In this document: positions 7,364 through 12,447 of the stretch, piece by piece | Numbering within the stretch: the first letter of the stretch is position 1 | How the letters are laid out: every line of letters begins with the position of its first letter | Assembly (NCBI GenBank): GCA_030620125.1 | Contig: JAUXFI010000037.1 | Coordinates: 1-12,447 of the forward strand | Source: Anaerolineae bacterium | GTDB lineage: Bacteria; Chloroflexota; Anaerolineae; B4-G1 | DNA length: 12,447 nt | Direction: 5' to 3' | Translations under genes and position numbers: made by a program | Notes under the pieces: model-generated | What the model saw: only the letters and a program-made list of their open reading frames with translations | The model's database searches: none | Told to the model about the DNA's origin: nothing

Positions 7364-8367
7364 CAGAAGCCAATCTCCAGTCTCCAATCTCTAATAGCCA
7401 GATCGCGGTTCTAACCACCGGCGGCACCATCGCCATGCAGCACGACGCGGCGGCCGGCGGGGCCGTGCCCACGCTGGGCGCTGCCGACTTTATGGCTGCG
7501 CTGCCGTCCGGTCTGGCGGAGCTATGGACCGAGGAACTGGTCAACCTGCCCAGCTCCCACTTTACGCTGGAGACGCTGCAGATCATTCGTGAGCGTGTGG
7601 CTGAGTTGGTAGCGGAGACTGGGGTGAAAGGCGTGGTCATCACGCACGGCACCGATGTGCTCGAGGAGACCGCCTACTTGCTCGATCTGACGGTGCCGGG
7701 GGAGAAGCCCATCGTGCTCACCGGCGCGATGCGCACTGTCTCTGACGTGGGCTACGAGGGCTATGCGAATCTCCTGGCCGCCGTTCGGGTTGCGGCCGCG
7801 CCACAGGCGCGGGGACTGGGCGCGGTGGTCGTCTTCAACGACGAGATCCACGCCGCGAGTCGTGTCACCAAGATGCACACGCTCAGCACGGCCACTTTCC
7901 AATCGCCTGGCTGGGGGCCGGTGGGCCGGGTGGAGGGGGATGCCGTCATTGTCGAGGTCGAGCGCCGGCCGGAGCGGCGTGTGCTGCCCTGGCGCGGCCT
8001 GGAGCCGAACGTGGCGCTGCTCAAGCTGACGGTGGGTATGGAGGCCGACCTGCTGGAAGATACGCTGGCGCGTGGTGCTCGGGGTGTTGTGATTGAGGCG
8101 TTGGGAGGTGGGCGTGTGCCTCCCTGGTGGCTGCCCGCTATTGAGCAAGCGGTGGTTGGTGGCGTGCCGGTGGTGATCGCCAGCCGCTGCCCCTCCGGGC
8201 GGGTGTGGGATGCTTACGGTTATCCAGGCGCGTACCGGACTCTGGCAGGTCTGGGCTGTCTGTTTGCCGCAGGGCTGAATGGGCAGAAAGCGCGCGTCAA
8301 GTTGATGGTTGTGCTGGCGGCTGCTCAGGCCACGGACGACGTAGCGGAACTATGGTTGGAGGTGTAG
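7360..8367 (+). CDS. L-asparaginase (type I/II family)
   Basis: 335 residues. Asparaginases hydrolyse L-asparagine to aspartate and ammonia. Both family signatures are present: LTTGGTIA with nucleophile T20, and THGTDVLEETAYLLDL with T98-D99. K171 in RVTKMHT completes the catalytic set. The Thr usually following HGTD is Val here. There is no signal peptide, so it is probably cytosolic; whether it is the ansA or ansB type cannot be decided. TTG 7360 is supported by a strong Shine-Dalgarno and overlaps the upstream stop as TTGA. Residues 4-15 (ANLQSPISNSQI) come from a CCAATCT-type heptamer repeat and are probably dispensable. Its 3' end overlaps the rsfS start by 16 nt, so the upstream phosphoesterase, this gene and rsfS look co-translated. 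Confidence 0.93.
   Translation: MTEANLQSPISNSQIAVLTTGGTIAMQHDAAAGGAVPTLGAADFMAALPSGLAELWTEELVNLPSSHFTLETLQIIRERVAELVAETGVKGVVITHGTDVLEETAYLLDLTVPGEKPIVLTGAMRTVSDVGYEGYANLLAAVRVAAAPQARGLGAVVVFNDEIHAASRVTKMHTLSTATFQSPGWGPVGRVEGDAVIVEVERRPERRVLPWRGLEPNVALLKLTVGMEADLLEDTLARGARGVVIEALGGGRVPPWWLPAIEQAVVGGVPVVIASRCPSGRVWDAYGYPGAYRTLAGLGCLFAAGLNGQKARVKLMVVLAAAQATDDVAELWLEV
7370..7404 (+). repeat. Heptanucleotide tandem repeat, five units, inside the asparaginase gene
   Basis: The 7-nt units are CCAATCT, CCAGTCT, CCAATCT, CTAATAG and CCAGATC, the last two degenerate. They begin 10 nt after the TTG start and are translated in frame. The encoded AN-x-Q-x-P-I peptide matches the one the rnc repeat gives (ANTQYPI), although the two enzymes are unrelated. 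Confidence 0.6.
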
Positions 8368-8717
8368 CGCTGGATTCATTGGAACTGGCTCGACATATCG
8401 TGGAGATGATTGCCGATAAGAAGGGCGAAGATGTGTTGTTGATCGACATTCAGGGTATCTCTATCCTGGCTGACTATTTTGTGATCGGCAGCGCCGCCAG
8501 CGAGCGGCAGGCGAAGGCCATCGTCGAGGGCATCAAACAGGAGACGAAACAGACATTCGACGTCAGGCCGCTGCGCATCGAAGGGGAGCCCTCCACCGGA
8601 TGGGTCTTGATGGACTATGGCGACGTAGTCGTCCATCTGTTCGCGCCGGAGGCGCGGGCCTACTACGACCTGGAAGGGTTGTGGCAGGATGGGCGGACTG
8701 TGGTGCGGATGCTGTGA
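8352..8717 (+). CDS. rsfS: Ribosomal silencing factor RsfS
   Basis: 121 residues, the usual size. RsfS binds ribosomal protein L14 and blocks 30S-50S joining, lowering translation in starvation or stationary phase. The family pattern is very clear: LARHIVEMIADKKGEDVLLI, then GISILADYFVIGSAASERQ, then GWVLMDYGDVVVHLF and the C-terminal YYDLEGLW. ATG 8352 overlaps the asparaginase gene by 16 nt. A strong GGAGGTG (8358-8364) lies just inside the frame, so a downstream non-ATG start (CTG 8370, 7 nt from the core, or TTG 8379) is an alternative, giving a product that begins near LDSLELARHI. Its last 55 nt overlap the sirtuin gene, convergently. The usual neighbour nadD is not in the window. Confidence 0.95.
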   Translation: MVGGVALDSLELARHIVEMIADKKGEDVLLIDIQGISILADYFVIGSAASERQAKAIVEGIKQETKQTFDVRPLRIEGEPSTGWVLMDYGDVVVHLFAPEARAYYDLEGLWQDGRTVVRML

Positions 8718-9433
8718 TTGAGGTTGGGCCGGTGCAACTCCCACCAGCGGGGCAGTTCCTCGGCGGCTGGGCCACGTAGCACTTGGTGGACGTGGGCCGA
8801 CAGCGGGGTCTCAGCGGGGTTGATCTCGACCAATTGTGCCCCATTCCTCAGTGCCACCAGCGGTAGCGAGGCGGCCGGCTGCACGGCCGCCGACGTTCCG
8901 ATCACCAGCATCAGGCGGCAACGCGCCGCCGCTGCCCACGCTGTCTCCAGCACCGCCGACGGCAGCGATTCCCCAAACCAGACTACGTCGGGTCGCAATA
9001 GACCATTGCACTCGGGGCAACGGGGTGGGATTTCGGGCAGCGGTACGCTATAGTCCTCGCTCGTCTTTCCACAGCCAGTGCAACGCATGCGCCACAGGTT
9101 GCCATGCAACTCGAGGATGTTGCGACTTCCGGCTGACTGGTGCAGACCATCCACGTTCTGCGTGATGAGGACAAAGTCGGGTAGCGCCGACTCCATCTCT
9201 GCCAGTGTAGCGTGGGCGCGATTGGGCGCGCACGAACTGATCAGCCTGCGTCGCCAATCGTACCACTCCCACACCAGCGCCGGGTCACGGCGAAATGCCT
9301 CCGGTGTCGCCAGTTGCTCCGGCCTAAAGTTGCGCCATAGCCCGCCATCGCCCCGGAAGGTGGGCACGCCGCTCTCGGCCGAGATGCCAGCGCCGGTGAG
9401 CACGGTCACCGGCCCGTGAATGGAGCCAGACAT
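8663..9433 (-). CDS. cobB: NAD-dependent protein deacylase, Sir2 class III (CobB-like)
   Basis: 256 residues. Sirtuins remove acyl groups from lysine using NAD+. Motifs are GAGISAESGVPTFRG (14-28), TQNVDGLHQSAGS (91-103), catalytic H110 in ELHGN, a zinc site of C118, C121, C139 and C142, and IGTSAAVQPAASL. Y58-D-W-R61 fits the YxxR acyl-pocket motif of class III sirtuins such as SIRT5 and CobB, so succinyl- or malonyl-lysine may be substrates as well as acetyl-lysine. ATG 9433 has GAGGGA (9446-9441) at 7 nt. A 133-bp MITE sits immediately upstream, and the frame stays open through it to GTG 9589, but that start has no ribosome site. The last ~18 codons are antisense to the rsfS end and look like a non-conserved tail. 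Confidence 0.95.
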   Translation of the reverse strand: MSGSIHGPVTVLTGAGISAESGVPTFRGDGGLWRNFRPEQLATPEAFRRDPALVWEWYDWRRRLISSCAPNRAHATLAEMESALPDFVLITQNVDGLHQSAGSRNILELHGNLWRMRCTGCGKTSEDYSVPLPEIPPRCPECNGLLRPDVVWFGESLPSAVLETAWAAAARCRLMLVIGTSAAVQPAASLPLVALRNGAQLVEINPAETPLSAHVHQVLRGPAAEELPRWWELHRPNLNHSIRTTVRPSCHNPSRS

Positions 9434-9438
9434 AACAA

Positions 9439-9446
9439 GGTCCCTC
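9439..9446. repeat. Target-site duplication, left copy, containing the sirtuin Shine-Dalgarno
   Basis: GGTCCCTC is repeated exactly at 9580-9587, directly flanking the MITE on both sides. On the minus strand it reads GAGGGACC and supplies the GAGGGA ribosome site 7 nt before ATG 9433. Confidence 0.8.
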
Positions 9447-9579
9447 GTAACTACCCAGGCGGGAGAACCCTTGCGAAGGTTTGGTGAGAACTTTGGGCCA
9501 AAAGCATCTTTGCCTACGAAAGTTGCCCCGGCGACAAGGCCATTCGCAACCTTCGCAAGGGTAGCCAAGTAGTAGTTAC
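9447..9579. mobile_element. 133-bp MITE with GTAACTAC ends (IS66-like)
   Basis: The element starts GTAACTAC and ends with the exact reverse complement GTAGTTAC. A 15-bp internal perfect inverted repeat, ACCCTTGCGAAGGTT (9467-9481) against 9548-9562, and a third AACTTT/AAAGTT pair (9489-9494/9519-9524) allow a long nested hairpin. It is flanked by 8-bp direct repeats GGTCCCTC (9439-9446, 9580-9587). It encodes no transposase, so movement would need an enzyme supplied in trans. IS66-family elements have ends beginning GTAA and make 8-bp duplications, which fits; assignment to that family is inference. Element plus one duplication is 141 bp (47 codons), so the sirtuin frame stays open across it. 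Confidence 0.82.
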
Positions 9580-9587
9580 GGTCCCTC
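9580..9587. repeat. Target-site duplication, right copy
   Basis: GGTCCCTC, identical to 9439-9446. Deleting one copy plus the MITE would restore an uninterrupted sirtuin leader with a single GAGGGA ribosome site. Confidence 0.8.
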
Positions 9588-9597
9588 ACGAATAAGG

Positions 9598-9619
9598 GGC
9601 GCGGTAAGCGCCACTTTTT
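9598..9619 (+). terminator. Weak possible intrinsic terminator
   Basis: GGCGC (9598-9602), a 5-nt loop and GCGCC (9608-9612) are followed by AC and five T (9615-9619). The stem is only 5 bp and the T-run faces the plus strand, where no gene ends nearby. It could stop antisense read-through or be chance. Confidence 0.25.
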
Positions 9620-9644
9620 GGTCTATACGTCGCCAGCCTCTGCC

Positions 9645-10652
9645 TTACTCGCCCTCGCTGGGGGGAGGAGTGGGCGTGGGTAAGGGTAGCGCCTGTTCCT
9701 GGCCTTCGAAAGATGGCAGGGGCAAAAACGGGGTGATCCCATCGCCGGGCAAGATGCCCCATTGGACGTTCTGAAGGTTGCGGACGAATTCCCACTGGAC
9801 AACATCGGGAAAGCTCTGCAGCGCCTCGCCGCGTATTTCAATGCTGTACGCTTCGGCGCTTGCCAGGAGACGTTGTCGTTCTGCGTCCGCCGCCGCCAAC
9901 AGCTTGGTTCGCTCGGCATCTGCTTCCGCCAGGCGTATCTGCCGCTCCTTCTCGTATTCGGCAGCCAGGGATTGGTACTTGGCGGTCTCGATGGCTTCCT
10001 GGGCGATCTGTTGCTGTTCGATCGCGTTGATGTACTCTACGTCGAAATCTATCTTGCGGACGAGAAAGTCATCGAGAAAGACGCCATATTTTTCGAACTC
10101 GTGCTCCAGCGCATCGCGCACCGTGTCCTCGTAGTCGAAGATGCCCTCGCCGCTGTACAGTTCCTCAGCGGTATGGCTTTGTGCCCACAAGCGAGTCAGG
10201 TTTCTGGAATGTGCCTTCACGGCGTTCTCTACGACCTCTTGCGGGTGGCCGATGTTCTGCACGATATCCACTGCTTTCCCAGACGGTATGCGGAACAGTA
10301 CGGTGTATTTGACGGTGATCTGCTGGCCATCTACAGTCTGCGCGGTCACGGGGTAGTCTCGATAGTCGGCGGTTGATAACCCTGGGTCGTCGCTGGTCTC
10401 ATACGACTGGACGACGGTGGGGATGATCACCACCTGTTCGACGAACGGGATGCGCCAGTGAAGACCTGGTTCAAAGACTGTTCCTGTCAGCCCTCCGAAG
10501 CGGGTGACCAATGCCACTGTTCCGTGTTTGACGGGGGTGTAGGCCAGCCCAGCGACGATCAGGCCGGAAATGAGCACGATCACCCCTACGACGATTGTGA
10601 TCGGTACTCCCCACCGGTTTGTTTTGCCTCGTCTCATATCCACTCGTGTCAT
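9645..10652 (-). CDS. SPFH/Band 7 (prohibitin/HflC-like) membrane protein
   Basis: 335 residues. SPFH proteins form large membrane-bound rings that organise microdomains and often regulate membrane proteases. A basic N-terminus (MRRGKTNRWG) precedes one transmembrane helix at about 16-38, then the Band 7 domain: HGTVALVTRFGGLTGTVFEPGLHWRIPF through the IDFDVEYINAIEQQ end. An Ala/Glu/Arg-rich coiled coil follows (EAIETAKYQSLAAEYEKERQ onward). The tail is Pro-rich (LPTPTPPPSEGE). ATG 10652 has a strong AAAGGAGAT (10666-10658), leaving no need for in-frame starts further upstream. It lies 122 nt after ndk, and I see no convincing promoter or terminator in that gap. No NfeD-like or protease partner gene is adjacent, so its specific role is open. 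Confidence 0.92.
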   Translation of the reverse strand: MTRVDMRRGKTNRWGVPITIVVGVIVLISGLIVAGLAYTPVKHGTVALVTRFGGLTGTVFEPGLHWRIPFVEQVVIIPTVVQSYETSDDPGLSTADYRDYPVTAQTVDGQQITVKYTVLFRIPSGKAVDIVQNIGHPQEVVENAVKAHSRNLTRLWAQSHTAEELYSGEGIFDYEDTVRDALEHEFEKYGVFLDDFLVRKIDFDVEYINAIEQQQIAQEAIETAKYQSLAAEYEKERQIRLAEADAERTKLLAAADAERQRLLASAEAYSIEIRGEALQSFPDVVQWEFVRNLQNVQWGILPGDGITPFLPLPSFEGQEQALPLPTPTPPPSEGE

Positions 10653-10774
10653 TTCGTATCTCCTTTGTGTAATGGTCAGTGCCTGCAGTGTTGCGCTCTG
10701 CGGGCTTGAGCAACCAGGGGCGAGTACATTCAAGATGTATCTGCTCCCTGTTGAGGGTCAGGTTTGGGACGATG

Positions 10775-11224
10775 TTACTCAAATATCCAGCGGTCGGTAT
10801 CTCGCTCGTAGGACAGGATCTCGTCCTCGGCGAAAAAGAGCGGCACCTCAAAGGCCGCCGTATCCGGCCCATCGGAGCCATGCACCAGGTTGCGCCCGAC
10901 CTCCAGGCCGAAATCGGCGCGGATGGTGCCGGGGGCTGCCTCGGCAGGCCTGGTCGCCCCCATCGTGCGCCGCGCGATATCGATGGCGTCGTTGCCCTCC
11001 AGTATCATTACGACGACCGGGCTGGATGTGATGTAACGGATCAGCGGTTCGAAGAATGGTTTTCCTTCGTGGATCGCGTAATGGCGTCGGGCCAGCGGTT
11101 CGTCAATGTGTATCAGTTTCAGCGCCGCGATGCGCAGCCCCCGCCGCTCGAACCGGGCGACGATTTCTCCGATGAGCCCACGCTGCACGGCGTCGGGTTT
11201 GATGATGACCAGTGTGCGTTCCAA
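10775..11224 (-). CDS. ndk: Nucleoside diphosphate kinase
   Basis: 149 residues, the normal size. NDK transfers the gamma-phosphate of ATP to other NDPs through a phosphohistidine. The sequence opens MERTLVIIKPDAVQRGLIGE and contains ATRPAEAAPGTIRADFG and NLVHGSD with active-site H115. The residue after HGSD is Gly, where Ser is usual. The start is TTG 11224, supported by AGGGAGGT with a short 4-nt spacing and by exact agreement with the family's first residues. It is only 20 nt downstream of the TPR protein, so the two are probably in one transcript; the Band 7 gene follows after 122 nt. Confidence 0.97.
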   Translation of the reverse strand: MERTLVIIKPDAVQRGLIGEIVARFERRGLRIAALKLIHIDEPLARRHYAIHEGKPFFEPLIRYITSSPVVVMILEGNDAIDIARRTMGATRPAEAAPGTIRADFGLEVGRNLVHGSDGPDTAAFEVPLFFAEDEILSYERDTDRWIFE

Positions 11225-11228
11225 GTTA

Positions 11229-11235
11229 CCTCCCT
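11229..11235 (-). promoter_or_regulatory. Shine-Dalgarno for the ndk TTG start
   Basis: On the minus strand this reads AGGGAGG, followed by TAAC and TTG 11224. The 4-nt spacing is short but the core is strong, and no ATG or GTG lies near the conserved N-terminus. Confidence 0.75.
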
Positions 11236-11244
11236 ATTATTGCT

Positions 11245-12447
11245 CTACAAGGTCTCCAGCGCCCGGCGGTAGGTGTCCAATGCATCCTGCAACCGGCCTT
11301 TTTTCATGTAGGCGTCGCCGAGCACTCGCTGTGTGTTGACGGCGGGCCACTGCTCCAGGTACTCTTCCAGGTCTGCGATCACGCTTTCGAGGAACTTGCC
11401 AGCGCGGATCACGCGAGTGTAGGCTGCCAGTGCCTCCTCCCGTTCACTGACCTGCCACAGCGCCCGTGCCAGCGATAGCCAGGCTTTGTAATCGCGGCGG
11501 TGTTCTTTCAGGTAAGCGCGCTCCGCCTCGAAGGGCTCGGCGGGGACCTTGGCGGGAGCTTTTGGTGGCGCTTTAGGTTCCTCGATCAGTTCTGTTATCT
11601 CCATCTCGACCACGCCTGGCACTTGTTCGATCACCGGGGCCGGAGCGATCTCCACCTCAACTGGCGCCTCCAGTGCAGCGCCCCACTGTATCTCTTCCGA
11701 GGGTGGCGCTATCTCTGGCGCGGGGATTTCTTCAGGTGGCGGGCCTTCCTCCACTGCCAGGGCCTCGATTGCGGGCGGCGCCTCTATCTCCTCCAAAGGA
11801 ATCCATTCTGGGACTGTGGGTGGTGCGGCCTCTTCTGCCGGCAGGGCCTCTTCCATCGCTGTGATGGCTTCGGGTGGTGCGGCTTCTTCTATGGCCGGGG
11901 CCTCTTCCAGCGGCGTGATGGCTTCAGGCGGGGCTTTTGGTTCGCCGAACGCTGTCCAGCCAAACGCTGCCGCAGCCGCGGGTGCAGCGACTTGCTCAAC
12001 TGGAAGGATTATGGCTTCTTCTGGTGGGGCCTCTTCTGGAGGTGGTGGTTTTGCAGGTGCAGGGCGGCCCATGATCTCGGCCATACGGGCTTCGCCCTCT
12101 GCGTCGGAGAGGGCGCGCAGTTCTTTTTCTTTGCCCGCCGCCAGTTGCTCCAGCCAGGCCAGTGCCTCGTCGCCGGAGGGTAGTTCCTCGCCCTCCAGCC
12201 ACGTTGGTAGCGGGGCCTCCTCCTCTGTGATCGCCGGAGCCTCTTCCAGTGGCGCGATGGCTTTGGGTAGTGCGGCTTCTTCTACCGGCGGGGCTTCTTC
12301 CAGCGGCGCGATGGCTTCGGGTAGTGCGGCTTCTTCTACCGGTGGGGCCACTTCCAGCGGCGTGATGGCTTCAGGCGGGGCTTTTGGCTCGCCGAACGCT
12401 GTCCAGCCGAACGCTGCCGCAGCCGCGGGTGCAGCGACTTGCTCAAC
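11245..12447 (-). CDS. TPR-containing protein with Pro/Glu/Ala-rich repeats, 5' end outside window
   Basis: 400 residues are visible; the frame is open to the window edge, so the start is missing. The first ~265 visible residues are a low-complexity, acidic, proline-rich region with units such as PLEEAPPVEEAAL and one more conserved block, ALAWLEQLAAGKEKEL...EARMAEIMGRPAP. The last ~130 residues (AERAYLKEHRRDYKAWLSLA to ALDTYRRALETL) form tetratricopeptide-like helix pairs, including VLGDAYMKKGRLQDALDTYRRAL, and probably bind other proteins. Similar disordered-plus-TPR proteins are common in Chloroflexota; no enzymatic role is visible. An internal GTG (12351) could be mistaken for a start, but the repeats continue upstream of it. 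ndk follows 20 nt downstream. Confidence 0.85.
   Translation of the reverse strand, partial: VEQVAAPAAAAAFGWTAFGEPKAPPEAITPLEVAPPVEEAALPEAIAPLEEAPPVEEAALPKAIAPLEEAPAITEEEAPLPTWLEGEELPSGDEALAWLEQLAAGKEKELRALSDAEGEARMAEIMGRPAPAKPPPPEEAPPEEAIILPVEQVAAPAAAAAFGWTAFGEPKAPPEAITPLEEAPAIEEAAPPEAITAMEEALPAEEAAPPTVPEWIPLEEIEAPPAIEALAVEEGPPPEEIPAPEIAPPSEEIQWGAALEAPVEVEIAPAPVIEQVPGVVEMEITELIEEPKAPPKAPAKVPAEPFEAERAYLKEHRRDYKAWLSLARALWQVSEREEALAAYTRVIRAGKFLESVIADLEEYLEQWPAVNTQRVLGDAYMKKGRLQDALDTYRRALETL
11901..12000. repeat. 100-bp repeat, copy A (pairs with 12348-12447)
   Basis: By my alignment, 97 of 100 bases match 12348-12447 at a constant offset of 447 bp (149 codons); the differences are at 11903, 11941 and 11962. 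It encodes VEQVAAPAAAAAFGWTAFGE and the residues that follow. Weaker matching continues to the left of 11901 at the same offset. Confidence 0.88.
12251..12358. repeat. Two 54-bp tandem units in the TPR protein gene
   Basis: Units begin at 12251 and 12305 (GGCGCGATGG), and a third, diverging unit begins at 12359 (GGCGTGATGG). Each encodes 18 residues of the PEAIAPLEEAPPVEEAAL type. The whole-codon length keeps the frame, so copy number can vary without disrupting the protein. Confidence 0.8.
12348..12447. repeat. 100-bp repeat, copy B, at the window edge
   Basis: Partner of 11901-12000. The window ends within or at the end of this copy, so the repeat may continue outside. Confidence 0.88.

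Noticed and set aside
7522..8148. 208-codon minus-strand open frame within the asparaginase gene
   Set aside because: No family resemblance; the plus strand has both asparaginase signatures.
10653..10774. Promoter or terminator between ndk and the Band 7 gene
   Set aside because: Only weak matches were found (for example CTGACC with TACATC at 16 nt, or a 4-bp CCCT/AGGG stem without a T-run), not enough to call.
11500..12183. 227-codon plus-strand open frame opposite the TPR gene
   Set aside because: It is a low-complexity shadow (Trp/Phe/Arg/Gly-rich) of the Pro/Glu/Ala repeats, whose reading is supported by TPR homology and spacing to ndk.
11901..12447. CRISPR-like array
   Set aside because: The spacing is unequal, there are only two long copies, and all repeats are in frame within one gene; no cas genes are present.

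Overview
The window is GC-rich, almost fully coding bacterial chromosome with no RNA genes. Three things point to a Chloroflexota (Anaerolineae-like) bacterium: rnc and smc close together, a long Pro/Glu/Ala-rich TPR protein with an ALAWLEQLAAGK-type motif, and heptanucleotide CCAATCT-type repeats at gene borders. This assignment is inferred from style, not from a marker gene.

Layout. (1) 1-1607, plus strand: a tightly overlapping run of a nucleotidyltransferase (C-terminal end only), its HEPN partner, a MazG-like NTP pyrophosphohydrolase and RNase III (rnc). (2) 1555-2502, minus strand: a Tat-exported metallophosphoesterase that overlaps rnc tail to tail and carries an in-frame insertion made of two C/G palindromes. 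(3) 2503-2574: a 72-bp divergent promoter region in which both -10 boxes sit only 6-8 nt before a start codon, which suggests leaderless mRNAs. (4) 2575-8717, plus strand: smc, a second metallophosphoesterase, an L-asparaginase (TTG start) and rsfS. (5) 8663 to the window end, minus strand, read from right to left: a repeat-rich TPR protein (5' end outside the window), ndk (TTG start), an SPFH/Band 7 membrane protein, and a class III sirtuin. A 133-bp MITE is inserted in the sirtuin leader.

The known functions are housekeeping: chromosome organisation (SMC), RNA processing (RNase III), ribosome silencing (RsfS), nucleotide balance (NDK, MazG-like), NAD-dependent deacylation (sirtuin) and membrane microdomain organisation (Band 7). 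The MNT/HEPN pair at the left edge is a known toxin-antitoxin type.

The best novelty candidates are structural. SMC carries matched tandem duplications in both coiled-coil arms, directly on either side of the hinge. A MITE with IS66-like ends and an 8-bp target duplication has duplicated the sirtuin Shine-Dalgarno sequence. A palindromic element is translated inside a phosphoesterase. Heptamer repeats have been recruited as N-terminal codons of two unrelated enzymes. I found no CRISPR array, phage module or clearly new multi-gene defence system.
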